Positions 43,499-54,144 of a stretch of 64,000 nt of DNA are shown here, piece by piece (within the stretch, counting starts at the first letter, position 1; each line of letters starts with the position of its first letter). The notes under the pieces are model-generated. The model was not told where the DNA came from. It searched no databases and saw only the letters and a list, made by a program, of their open reading frames with translations. The position numbers and the translations under genes are program-made. The stretch covers positions 1 to 64,000 of the forward strand of contig NTMA01000052.1 of NCBI GenBank assembly GCA_002917075.1, in the 5' to 3' direction. The DNA comes from Hawksworthiomyces lignivorus (Eukaryota; Ascomycota; Sordariomycetes; Ophiostomatales; Ophiostomataceae).

Positions 43499-44118
43499 TC
43501 ATGCCGTGCACTTTCCTGTGACCTTTTGGATCTTGTTCATGCGCGTGCCGACGCGGTCGCCCAGCTTGGCGAGGTCGGCGGCCTTCATGGTGCACTGGAT
43601 CTCGGCTGCCTTGGCGACGGTGGCAATGTCGGCGAGGGCGAGGGTCACCATGATGAGGTCGACGATGGCGAGGGGGGCGTTGTCGGGGTCGTCGACGATG
43701 GTGTAGACGTCGAGGGCGGCGTTGCCGGCGGCACCGAGAACATCGAGGATGGCGACGATGCTGCAGATCTCGGCGAGGGAGTCGGCGATCTCGTCGGCGA
43801 TGGGGATGAAGAAGAAGATGGCGGAGAGGAAGGCGAGGATGAGGACTTTGTGCTCCTCCTTCTCGATTTTGTCGATCGTCTGGATAACGACGGATATATT
43901 CTCGATGTTGTGAGTGATCATAAATATAAATAAGACGACAACGTCGACGAGGTCAAGGTCGTTGACGAGCGAGTTGTCAGTTAAGAGTTGAACGAATATG
44001 TCGTTGAACTGGCCCGACAGGTCGGCCGAGTTACTGAGGCCCGACTATACAACGTCCTTGGGGTTGAAGACGTCGGCGACATCGTAACCGTTGGGGAAAG
44101 AGACACCGAACTCGTAGC
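43499..44118 (-). pseudogene. C-terminal fragment of subgroup-C (killer-toxin-like) GH18 chitinase
   Basis: The minus strand reads YEFGVSFPNGYDVADVFNPKD, a TAG at 44046-44048, then SGLSNSADLSGQFNDIFVQLL, a long LILAFLSAIFFFIPIADEI segment, NAALDVYTIVDDPDNAPLA and a closing KLGDRVGTRMNKIQKVTGKC. This is the conserved tail behind the catalytic domain of large LysM/GH18 chitinases related to yeast killer-toxin alpha subunits. LysM and GH18 domains are missing; the fragment begins right at the edge of the solo LTR. The stop plus truncation make it non-functional. Confidence 0.8.
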
Positions 44119-44403
44119 TGTAATGGGCCAGGGCCCCAAGGACGGCCCAGGGCGAGCCCAGGGCCAGAGAGCAGGCCGGTGGGATCCAGCGGGACACCGG
44201 GGGAGAGAGAAGTCGGTCGCCCGGACGACCTACCGGCCCACCGGCCCACTTGCCCCTGATGCCCCTTATTTGAGCCAGGAGCTTCGCTCCTGGGAGTCGA
44301 AGGAGAGTCTTCTTTCTTCTGTATCTTTAGTCTTTCGTTCAAATCAGGCCTATACTATTGCCTCAGGGCTCTTTTGTGTTTCTTGCCAGTAGACCCCTTA
44401 CAT
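44119..44403 (-). mobile_element. Solo LTR, copy B (inverse orientation), no target duplication
   Basis: Reverse complement begins TGTAAGGGGTC and ends CATTACA, the same ends as the copy at 27830-28095, with strong similarity along the whole length and about 19 bases more. Flanks are GTAGC on one side and TCTTT on the other, so no 5-bp duplication is present. The element separates a chitinase tail from an Hsp70-like pseudogene. Confidence 0.8.
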
Positions 44404-44615
44404 CTTTAATGGTGAAACTCACGAAGACTACGAGTGGGTATTACAACAATTGAAAGAGTTTGTTATCAACAAATATGGTATTAAACTACTGTTTATTATT
44501 TTAATAGATTGGTGCTTTGTATGTATGTCTGTAATTACAAAAGTTTTTTCACTGTCGGTCACTTTTTTATGTCGTTGGTATATAAATAAAGTAGTATTAC
44601 GTCATTGTAAATCGG
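44404..44615. other. AT-rich spacer beside the LTR
   Basis: AT-rich, stop-filled sequence between the LTR and the first recognisable part of the Hsp70-like relic. It may be mutated coding sequence of that gene's missing N-terminus, but no motif survives. Confidence 0.35.
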
Positions 44616-46560
44616 TCTTTAATGGAAAAGAAGGATGGGATGAATTCTCGAGACAAGCTTCACATGGCCGGCAAGACGCCCGTGGACGCCGTTGCCGATT
44701 ACCTACACTTATTGTGGCAGCATGTCCAAGACACGCTCAATAAATCCCTTGGCGATTCTGTGGTCAATGCCCTCGTATTTCACGTTGTCATCACCGTGCC
44801 GGCCATCTGGAAGGACTATGCCCGGCAGAAGATGGAGCAGGCTGCAAGACAAGCGGGGATAACGTCCAGTCGCCTCGCCGGGCCGACAACTTTGAGTATT
44901 GTACCTAAACCAGAGGCTGCGGCATTATGAACACTAGTCGGGAGGTCTAATTCCATCAAGAAAGGCGATGTATACATTGTGTGCGACGCTGGAGGTGGCA
45001 CCGTGGTAGGCATCATGTCTCAATGTCCATCAAAAATGTTTTGTTGATCAGCGCATAAACAGGATCTGATCACATATGAAATCGAGTCCCTGGATCCGAT
45101 TCGCATGAGAGAGGCAGTAGAAGGAACAGGTATTCTTGCTCTTATCATATCCCCACCCATCATGAGCCATTCGCTGACAGCCGTTCCCCAACTAGGTGGT
45201 CTCTGTGGTGGTGTCTTCATTGACGAAGCATTTGAGCAGATTTGCAGGAAGAGACTTGGCCTAGCGTGGCTGAATATAACTCACGAAGGGGAAAAATGAG
45301 ATAATAAAGGGCGACTGGGAGTACTCTATCAAACGACAGTTCAGACCAGGAGGTTCTCAAAAGGAATACATCTTGGGCTTGCCGGCTGAATTCTTTCTCT
45401 ACAATCCAACACACAGTTTCAATGATGCCACTAAGGAGCCCGTCATCAAGCGTGGCCGTATTCGTTTTAAAGAGTCCGTATCTCATATTAACTATAGTGC
45501 CTCGGTATAAATGATTCACCTCGACTGACAGGCTAGGCAGGGATCACATCAAAGAAGCCTTTCAACAAGTCTTATCCGACATCGACAACTTTGGTAAAGG
45601 CTCAAATCCAGAAGACAGCCGAGCAGGGGCTTCAAGTCACGGTATGACAAAAGAACCACCCCCTATGCCTTGGTCAAGAGAAGAACCTCTACTAAAGCGC
45701 CCAGGGACTCATTCTTGTCGGAGGCCTCGGTGGCAGCCCTTACCTTTATGACCATATGACCGAAAAGCTCGCCCCATGGAACATCAATGTTCTTCAGCCG
45801 GGTGGAATGAAAACATCAGTTACCTACTCAAGACACGCGTTGACAATGACCAATTAATCCTGACAAAAAATCCATATTAGGCGAACCGCTATATGTGAGG
45901 GTGCAGTGTGTAAAGGTTTTCTAGATGACCTGACTGAACTCTGGTAAAACCAAGCGCGAAAGCCCGTTGAGATAACATCTCTCATCTCTAGGACCAGCGT
46001 TGGGATTCCAGCCGCTGATTGGTTTAATTCTTCAGAGCACCTCGAGGAGGATAAGTTCTGGGACATTGAGGAAGGCATATGGAGAGCAAAAGATCAGATG
46101 CTATGGTATTTGAGAAAGGTACGTGTGTTTGATTGTGTTCTTTGAGGCGCGAAACTCTTCTTAACACGGACCAGGGAGAACGTGTACTGAAGAATCCAAT
46201 TATCCATCCCCTGCATAAGTATTATGAAATGGATTAGGACGGACGCTTCAAGATCAAGATGTATCAGTGTGAAGACGTCGTACCACCAGATCGAAAGACG
46301 TTAAGCGTGGTCCGGATGTGCACGTTTCAGTGCACCATTGAGCATTGTATGCCGGTCTCACAGCTTAAAACTACAAGAGTGCCAAAGACAACATGTTGAA
46401 ACAGTTATGTTATAGCCTGAGAATGGTCCCTAGCGGCGGGAGCGTGGTCTTTTATGTTGAGATTAATGGGATACCCCTGGGCAAGACATATCTAGATGAT
46501 GAGTTGTTGGGAGCCAACTCATAATTACATGAGGATTAAGTGGAAATGCATGACAGGTAA
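44616..46560 (+). pseudogene. HSPA12-like Hsp70 family protein, decayed
   Basis: Recognisable blocks in order: KTPVDAVADYLHLLWQHV; HVVITVPAIWKDYARQKMEQAARQAG; RLAGPTTLSIVPKPEAAAL, stop; KKGDVYIVCDAGGGTV (phosphate-2 motif); TYEIESLDPIRMREAVEGTG, an intron-like gap, GGLCGGVFIDEAFEQICRKRLG, stop; WEYSIKRQFRPGGSQKEY; EPVIKRGRIRFKES; DHIKEAFQQVL; LILVGGLGGSPYLYDHM; NVLQPGGMK; and AICEGAVCKGFLDDL. Order and content are those of fungal Hsp70-like ATPases that sit apart from true chaperones. The N-terminal 'GIDFGTTYS' strand is missing and frames are broken by stops and shifts throughout, so it is dead. Confidence 0.82.
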
Positions 46561-46688
46561 TCACAGAATCTATCAAGGGTATCGAGATGAAGAAGCTGAA
46601 CACGAATGAACACGAACAAAAATGCTTGCTAAGCATTCGCTTTGATGTTCTTTTTTTAACCTGCCATTAGCCTGCCACATCAAATAAG

Positions 46689-48061
46689 CTACAATGATCC
46701 CAGGTCGGCCAGTATCTGCCCGTCCTCGATCTTGACATTCATGCGCGTGCCCTTTTCCACAAGCAGACGTGCTATTTTGACGCTTTTCGTCTTCATAGCC
46801 ACATGCAGAGGTATCTGGCGAACCTGGCTACGGCCTTCTGGCGCCCACGCCCAGTGGGATGTCTGTCCGTTTGGATCAAAGCCCAAATCGTCTGTCAGAT
46901 AAGTCACGATGGGACTCCGGTCTGCATGGCCGGGCCACCGGGACGCCTGAACCGCATCGATCAGCATGCTTGCGCGTGTGTCTGCGGACAAACTCTCGAC
47001 AGAAAGCAAGCCGTCGTCGCCGATAATCGCCCGCAGTACTGCCACGCTTCCATCCCTTGGCATGCAGGAGAGCAAATTTGCCATGGCGTCGTCCGCAGGT
47101 GGCAAGCGGAGATAGTCTCGCTCAAGAAGCAGCTGCAAGAGTTCCCGCGCGCCTATTTTCAGCTCAGCGTTCTGTTCATCGTCGTCCTGGTCCGGCAAGC
47201 TGCTTAGCATTGTAAGTGTGTGCCCTGACGGCCTTCGCCATTCGCCTCGTAAGAGCGCCGCCTCAGCGCGCGGCTTCACAATCGTGCCGCCCATCGACTC
47301 GTTGCAGCCCAAGAAATCTCGAATCATATACGTTGCACGCTCGTCCGAGGACGGCCCGGCGGATGCGATTGCAGCAATGTTTTGTGTCTGGCGAGACGTG
47401 CGGCGCGAGGTGATTTGGTCGCACGCTACGGCAATGTGGAGAAGCAGCTCGCGCACAACAGCCGACGCCAGCAGCGAACCCCCCGTAGCGTCTTGCACGG
47501 CCGCATTAGCGGCTTCCACCAATGCAGCCGTTCCCGGAGGCGGCATACCGCGGCAGACATCTACGACCCGGCGAAAGCCACTTCGCAGCGGCTCAGGCAG
47601 GGCAATGTAGATAACGGTCGGTTTCGTGAAGCCGAAACCCTGATGAGACATGGCATCGTGGATGTCTGCCCCAAATTTTTCGTAGGATTTGTTTGGTGGG
47701 AGATCGTACAGAATGTCTTGGTCTTTTCGTCAAGGCTAAGCACATGCGCTTCGCCTTTGGCAGGGAGCCGCCGTCTGTCGAAGCTGGTGTGCAGTTTAAG
47801 CTCCAGGACCGCTGAGTCCTCCAGGCAGTTGAGCGTGGTCATTTTGAGACACACGACCCTACCATACTTTGGGTCCCGGCTCTCAGGCTTGCTGTCTGCA
47901 GTGTCGTTGTCTATGGGCAAGCCCACCAGATGCTCTTCGAGGCAAGTACAAAGGCCAAGCGTGAAGAATGGATCTGAGCAATCGAGAAGCTCGAGGCGTT
48001 GAACCCAGTCTACGTTGCACACGGCCGCCGCTAGGCGGAGGAGATCGATGGAGTCTGGCAT
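46689..48061 (-). CDS. Unrecognised protein with one ankyrin-like repeat
   Basis: The model joins 47710-48061 and 46689-47665 across a 44-base GTACGA...GGCAG intron, giving 442 residues in phase. Start at 48061 (MPDSIDLLRLAAAVCNVDW). The N-terminal half has no known domain; the C-terminal IPLHVAMKTKSVKIARLLVEKG is ankyrin-like. The putative intron is shorter than usual, and the segment it removes is open and protein-like in the downstream frame (LYDLPPNKSYEKFGADIHDAM). So this could instead be one coding exon with a one-base frameshift, that is, a recent pseudogene. No function can be assigned. Confidence 0.55.
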
Positions 48062-48499
48062 CTGGCATCAACCAAGAAGTACATTCAAGACTTTGGGCAT
48101 GTGCTAGAAAAGAACCAAAGGACGCAAGGAAATCATGACGGAGATGCTCAAATTGTACCTCGGTACAACCCGGATGCCCTCGCTTTAGGCGCAGCAGGGG
48201 CTTTCCTAGTGCCCAACGAAAAGCTGATCTAGGAATGGGAAGAACGGAAATAGGAAACCAGAGGCTAAAGGCCATGCTAGCAGAGTAAGCTTGGAATGCG
48301 AGCTGGGGGCAGAAGCGAATGCCCGATCTATTTCTGCTTTCGACAAGCCAATTGGGGTATTTTCATGCTGCATTGTAACGAGGATGGGTTTGTTTTCATG
48401 TCCAACTCTGCATTAAGAGTAGGAAGATTATCAAGACAAGTGGACTTGATACCAACCTACGCGAAATAGATTGGAAAACGTCGTTTGCTTGACTGGGCG
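48062..48499. other. Intergenic region
   Basis: About 440 bases between an upstream region and a 3' end on the same strand. No gene recognised. Confidence 0.4.
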
Positions 48500-50316
48500 T
48501 TATATCACAAGGGACTCGGCATAGACTCCCTCCTGCGCGCAAAACGTATACTGAATATCCATCCCGGCCACAGACTGTCCGCTGCCGACATGCAACCAAG
48601 ATATAGCCTCGACCCTCTGCCACACAGCAATTTGTTCCATGCTTTGTGCTATTTTCCCCTCAGACCCGCCCTCTTCAATCTCGATTACCCTCTCAACCAC
48701 CCTGGCAGCAGTGACGCTATCCCAAACCGCCTCTCGTATCCGCTGTCGCCGCAAGATGCTCAAGGCCTGGCGTCGGACGACGGGGTGCCTGCATTTGACT
48801 CCGATAATGTAAAGCACGGGGACAATACCGATCTCCGGCGTAAAAGTCGGCTTCAGCGACCCCGAGTACCGCTCGTGCGCCGCCACTACGTCGGCCGCCA
48901 AGGCTATGCATTGCTGGAACTGGGGCAGAAAGCTGTCGTAGTCCATTTCCTTTCCAGGTCCGTAACCATTAAGAAACGTCCATGCCACAGTATGCTGTAG
49001 GCGCAGCAGTGATACGAGTCGATGGGCTTCGGAATCCGTCTCGTAAGGGCGGCTTTGTTGCAGCATGTTTTCGAAGAACCCCGACCACGTTTTCAACTGC
49101 CCGCAGACGATATCTTTTACTGATAAAGGCAACGGTGACATATCGCCCAGTGGGGACAGTTGTTGTCCCGTGTTGCGAAGCCTCATCACCCAAGCGATGA
49201 GGATCTGGAGGCGGTCGGCGGCTTGGTCGAGGGACCGAAAGGCATTTTGACAAGAGGGAAACTGAAGCACAAGTGTCTCTTGGATGTCAGCGGGAGTCCA
49301 GTCAACCAGAAATATTGCAGCCTGTATGTCAAGACGACGGATCTGTCTTGCGACTTGGCGGATCAACGTGTGGACGTTCGAAGGTTTGTCATCGTCACAT
49401 ATATTGTCGCTGTTCCGTATGGCTTTGTCAAGGCTCCGCGAGAGCTCCACGCCACCGCTTAAGTGCTTAATTGCTTGTGCATCGTTGCGCACCAAGTGAT
49501 CAAAGCAGGTGAAGAGATAACAGACCAGAAGGGTGATGGCTGTTATTTCGGTGCTGTCGTTATTTTCTTGGTGAAGAAGAAGCTGGATGGCTCGATTGTA
49601 ATAATGCAAAGGAACTTGATCTAACAACAAATCCTTTAATGATTGCGCTTGGTCGGCGCGGTCGCTAGAGTGGCGATCCAGGTAGTTTCGGTAGGCCATG
49701 GCCAGAGCAACGGCGGCATACCGCACTGCAGGCACGGTTTGCGAGAAGAACATGAGGGTCTTGCGCCATGATTGGCAGGGCTGGTACTCATTCAAATGCT
49801 TGATCGGAATATACTCAAAGAAGCACATTGCCTCTCTCTGAGCTGGCCCAGCCGCTGGTAAGATCATAAAGGGTTCCAGACTCTGTAAAATGGGGCCGTG
49901 GCCTTTTGCGTGCCGTTTTTCTGGCCGATACGCACTGACCGCCGTGCAAGGCTGGCAACTGTAGCAGCTCTCTGCTTTGCTAACCGTCCCCTCGTAGTAA
50001 TGACTTGGTTCAACTCCAGAATTGACGGCGGGGGGGGTTTCACTATAGCCGTCACAGGTGCGACCGGTGGACCTGCATTTTAAGCACGAAGGCCGAGCAA
50101 GATCGCATTTTATTCGTCTTATCCTGAGAGGTGTGTCGAGGTCGAGTGTCAAATCTTGAGCCTTTTGGACATGATGGATCGCAATGCAGCAATCTGCGGA
50201 ACCAAGACTCACTTGCAGGTCCTACAGCCTAGTCTCGACTTTGGAGCAAACTTTCGAGGCTTTTTCCTCCAAGCCTGGGGGGCCGCCTCGCTGCTCTCGC
50301 TCTTCATATCGCTCAT
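48500..50316 (-). CDS. Zn2Cys6 transcription factor
   Basis: Two exons, 50213-50316 and 48500-50123, 575 residues. The intron falls inside the zinc cluster, at the same place as in many relatives: GCRTCK then IRRIKCDLARPSCLKCRSTG and RTCDGY, giving C-x2-C-x6-C-x5-C-x2-C-x6-C. A basic stretch before the first Cys (RKKPRKFAPKSR) helps DNA binding. The rest has the middle-homology type features: FFEYIPIKHLNEY, AVALAMAYRNYL, ITLLVCYLFTCFDHL. Start at 50316 (MSDMKSES) is the only one giving this N-terminus. Nuclear regulator; no obvious target beside it. Confidence 0.87.
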
Positions 50317-51203
50317 CACGTTGATAACGGCTGGCCAAGAGACGCAGCAGCTGCACGTTTCAACCCCAAAGACAACCGAGGTGCTGCTACGACTCGGAAG
50401 CCGCTAGCCGCATGCGATAATGGCGCCGGAAAGCAAATTATAACAGCTGCTGATGGAATTTTCAAGAGAACGTCTATGCACCTGTTCATGCGCTAGCGGG
50501 GATGTTATCTCCCACATCCTTTGCGATGGGACACTCTTATGACAAAAGACAGACGGTCCAAAAAGAAGAAGCCTGGAGAAATGCCAAGTAAGCTCAAAGA
50601 CGGAACTAATCGGGATAAAACAAGACGGAGACGGTGTGTTCATGATAGATATTGATTGGCTGGTTCGTATAGGTGGGGCGCCGTGAGAGGAGAAATTCGC
50701 GAGATGAAATGGGGCCGTGGCCGCTGCTTCGCCGCATTTTCGCGGGAAGCCTTGTTTACAGCAGTTTCAGTGCGAGCTAGATCATCTTCAACAGAAAGAT
50801 GGAATCCCTGATCATTCGCAGACTGCGCCGCCGAAATCGACATTGTCTGACTATCGCACCTTCGGCTGTACACGATCATCTGAGAATTCTGTTGCCTAGC
50901 CTTTGTGCGTGAGGATCCTCCGGCCTCGCGCCTTTGCCGTCAACAAGCTGCATCAGCTCCCCGAGCCAAGATGTCTATTTATTCTTCTTCGCCATATTCC
51001 TCGGTGCTTCAGCTGCCTGGCACGCTCGTCAGCTCCTCCCGAATTCCACCATACATCCCTCTGCGAAGCTCATTGGCAGAGCTGCGATTATTTGTGTGAA
51101 AAAAACACCAAGCATTGTCTCGCAAGAACTTGATTGCACAGCAGACAGCTGAGCCCTCTTTCAACTTTCAATTTCGGAACCGCAGTGTTCTCTTCGCTCA
51201 ACA
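50317..51203. other. Intergenic region
   Basis: About 890 bases between the divergent Zn2Cys6 and MARVEL genes; both promoters expected. Frames at 50640-51150 show no domain. Confidence 0.4.
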
Positions 51204-51831
51204 ATGACGCCGGTCGAGGGATCGCTGCGCGCCATGGCCATGAACATAGCGGCGAATAGAATGGTTACCCTGCGAGCGCTGCAGCTCGTCTTCGCCATCA
51301 TCGTCATGGGAACAGCCGGCCACGGTATGGAGAGCGGATGTGTCCCACGCTGTTGATGGACTGCTAATCTGACCCCATCGCCTAGCTATCCACGTGTATC
51401 GCGGCTATTCTATCGAAGACGACTTTTCTTTCGGCGACTTCGAGGACTACTACGGCGTCCCTGATGCATGGGGCTTCTTAGTGTTCTCTGCTGGGTGGAC
51501 GTTTGTGGGCGTTCTCTTCCTCCTCGTTGCTGGAACCTGCCTTGCGGACCATGTAGTCATCGGCTACATGCGTGTCGCTGTCGAGGCTGTGGCGCTCCTC
51601 TCATGGCTTGCTGGTTTCGTTGCTACGGCTGTCAGCGTAGGGAGCGATGCGTGTGCGGCAGAAGAAAAAGGCTGCGGGTCGCTCAAGGTGGCGATAGTCT
51701 TCGGGGCATTGGATTGGCTGCTATTCGTGATCACCACATTCTTGACTACCAAGCTTATCTATAACAATATACGCCGGCCGACAACTTCCAAGCCAAAGAC
51801 TTCTACGACCAGTCACGATATCCCTATCTAA
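51204..51831 (+). CDS. MARVEL-domain membrane protein
   Basis: Two exons, 51204-51324 and 51386-51831, 188 residues. Four hydrophobic segments: LRALQLVFAIIVMGTAGHA; WGFLVFSAGWTFVGVLFLLV; VAVEAVALLSWLAGFVATAV; VAIVFGALDWLLFVITTFL. The first carries the 'R.LQLVF' start typical of fungal MARVEL (PF01284) proteins, and an acidic loop (IEDDFSFGDFEDYY) lies between helices 1 and 2. The C-terminal tail is Thr/Ser/Lys-rich and cytosolic by expectation. Such proteins act in membrane apposition or domain organisation. A later in-frame ATG could also be used. Confidence 0.75.
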
Positions 51832-52252
51832 TCAGCCGCGGAGGGGCCCGTAGACATCAGAACCATCCGACTTACAAATTTTTTTCGTTATTGTCCCTGC
51901 AAGCTCTAGATACGCGTTGTGCTAAGTATTACGTGCACTAAGTTGTATTTTTATATTTTTTCCATTTTAGACGGTTTCTTGATTTTAATTCATAGTCTTC
52001 AAAGTGCGTGATCTATAAACTCTACGTACTTGAAAGAAATAAACAAGATACAGGCGCTTTTGAAAGAAATATTACTGGGAGTGATAAATTTGCGACATTG
52101 ACAAAAAAAATTCTTTTACGGGAAGACGCAAGTCAAGTTTGCTGGTTTTCAATTCCTAAATTCCTCAGGCAGCCTCATTCCTCCAATTCAGGTTCCAATA
52201 CGTAATGCGGCCACTCTACGAGGTGAGCTGTGTAATAATCGCGCCCCTGATC
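51832..52252. other. Intergenic region
   Basis: About 420 AT-rich bases; nothing recognised. Confidence 0.4.
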
Positions 52253-52329
52253 AAGTCACTTTTTCGAACGCGGCCGTTGTTTACACCCAAATTAGGCGTA
52301 AACAACGGACGTCTATAAAAAAGTGACTT
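52253..52329. repeat. Long imperfect palindrome ahead of the dead transposase
   Basis: Arms 52253-52287 (AAGTCACTTTTT...CCGTTGTTTACACC) and 52294-52329 (GCGTAAACAACGG...AAAAAAGTGACTT) pair over about 35 bases with a six-base loop. It may be the structured end of the Tc1/mariner element or two ends side by side. No matching copy was found downstream of the transposase. Confidence 0.6.
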
Positions 52330-52465
52330 CGAACGAGAGTTTGATACTTTTTAGCACTGCTCTTTTGCTTCCTTACTTACTAAAACCCACACACACATAC
52401 CATACACCACACATATACTATATACCACATATACATATACACCACACATACTAGTGATTATCACT
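52330..52465. other. Leader with CACATAY-type simple repeat
   Basis: Contains a run of ACCACACATATACTATATACC-like repeats at about 52391-52450, directly before the transposase start. Confidence 0.4.
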
Positions 52466-53490
52466 ATGTCTGCGCAACTTCGTTTGACTGAAAAGGTCTA
52501 TGTAAGGCATCTTTTTCATGGCCTACACCTCACGAAGTCTGTTGTGAGCGCGATCACTGGGCATTCTCTGCACCAAATCAAACGTGCCTTGTGTATTCGA
52601 GAGTTGAAGAAGTATGGTAGGCACCCGAAGCTTATTGAATCAGAGGCCCAAACGTTGATTGACTTCGTGAGTTCATCAAAGGAGGCCCGTCGTATGTCTT
52701 ACTTTGTTTTATTATAGGATCTTTTCGGTGGTCGTTACGACCAATATACGATTAATTCAATATTGGAACGTTATAACTATTATCGTTATATAGCCATAAA
52801 GAAATCACTGATCTTTGAAGTCAACCGGCGAAAGCGCCTGGCTTTTGTCCAAGAACACCTTATGTGGACGCCTCAATAGTAGAATCAAATCGTATGAAGT
52901 AACGAAACATGGACTACAAACTGGAATCACCGTAAAATCTATGTCACCCGACGCCTAAGCGAAGAACTTGACGAGACCTGTGTCATCTCTTGAGGTAGGA
53001 AGTCAATCGGCTGGTTCTTTTGGGGTTGTTTTTCTGGGGCCAGTGGCAAAGGTCCCGGTATCTTTTGGCAAAAAAGCTAGGGTTTGTGTCAGGGACAACC
53101 TATCGCGAATATATCATTCTTGAGATTGATCGTTGGATTCAACGTATTCGCGAAGAAGACGACGAGACACCTATCTTCATACACGATAACGCCCCAACAC
53201 ATGCTTAGAGAGCTATCGCTGAAGATCTCATGATTCGTGGTATTTCAGTGCTTGTTTGGCCTCCCGTCAGCCCTGACTTAAACCCTATTGAGAAATGTTG
53301 GGACTGGATGAAAAATTACATGGCCTACCACCTTCTTGACGATAGAAGAGTAAACCACGAAGAGCTTCAAGAATGGATTCAGGAGGCATGGGATGCTCTG
53401 CCTGCCTCCTTCTGGCAGCATGAATTGGCCCTAATGCCTCAGAAGCTACAGGCTGTAATCGATGCTAATGGGGGTAACACTAAATTCTAG
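52466..53490 (+). pseudogene. Tc1/mariner-type transposase, decayed
   Basis: Starts MSAQLRLTEKVYVRHLFHG with a helix-turn-helix (KSVVSAITGHSLHQIKRAL). Later blocks are FVQEHLMWTP, then two stops; V-stop-SNETWTTNW; GWFFWGCFSG; YREYIILEIDRWIQR; ETPIFIHDNAPTHA, stop; and VLVWPPVSPDLNPIEKCWDWMK. The last two are the second and third parts of the DDE/D triad region. The first catalytic Asp, expected in 'WSDETW', reads Asn. Stops replace Trp, Gln or Arg. All fit C:G-to-T:A change. The element's right terminal repeat was not found. Not active. Confidence 0.82.
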
Positions 53491-54144
53491 GTAAGGTGAT
53501 TGGTATAATGGTAGTTCTCCACTCAATGAATGTACTGTATTTTTACTAGGATAAATATGGAAATGCGAACAGGGATTGTGTTTTGTGGCAAATCGATTTC
53601 TACATGGTAAGGGGGGCGGTATTTCATCAACCCACCTCGTACTAATGGTGCTCCACTTGTACGAACAAGCCAATTAACATCTACATCAGCATCGCAAGAT
53701 GTAACTGTAAACTCTATTCTTACTCCAGAGTAGGATGGCGGTGCTTGTTAGTGACCATCTAACACCCAGGAGCTGGCTAGAGCTTTTGTTTTCATCGTTA
53801 CATGCAAATGGAGAGAGCTCACAGAGGAATGCACATTGGACATTCCATTTACAATCTCAGCTCCACCTTTGCTGCTGCCTGCCATCGGACGCCTCTCAAT
53901 TTTGCTTACAGACTACGAAGTACGTGCGGTCAGTTCATGCACGCCTGTAGTTGCCCTGCAGCCGCGTCATCTTACCCGACCATTCGCCTCAGGTATGACT
54001 TGGTTTTACACTGTATTTATTGCTATTTAAAAAAGTGGCCTCCCTCCGTATACCGCAGAGCATCAGGCTCTTCCAAAGAATTAACAGTCTCTGCTGCCCA
54101 AATTCAAAAGACATACGGCCAGCTGGTCTTCTACCATTCGTGCC
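53491..54144. other. Intergenic region upstream of the glycosyltransferase
   Basis: About 650 bases holding any remaining transposon 3' sequence and the glycosyltransferase promoter. A frame at 53802-54359 overlaps the glycosyltransferase and is a shadow. Confidence 0.4.

Noticed and set aside
43526..43933. 135-codon + strand frame rich in Gly/Asp/Val/Glu
   Set aside because: Antisense shadow of the chitinase tail.
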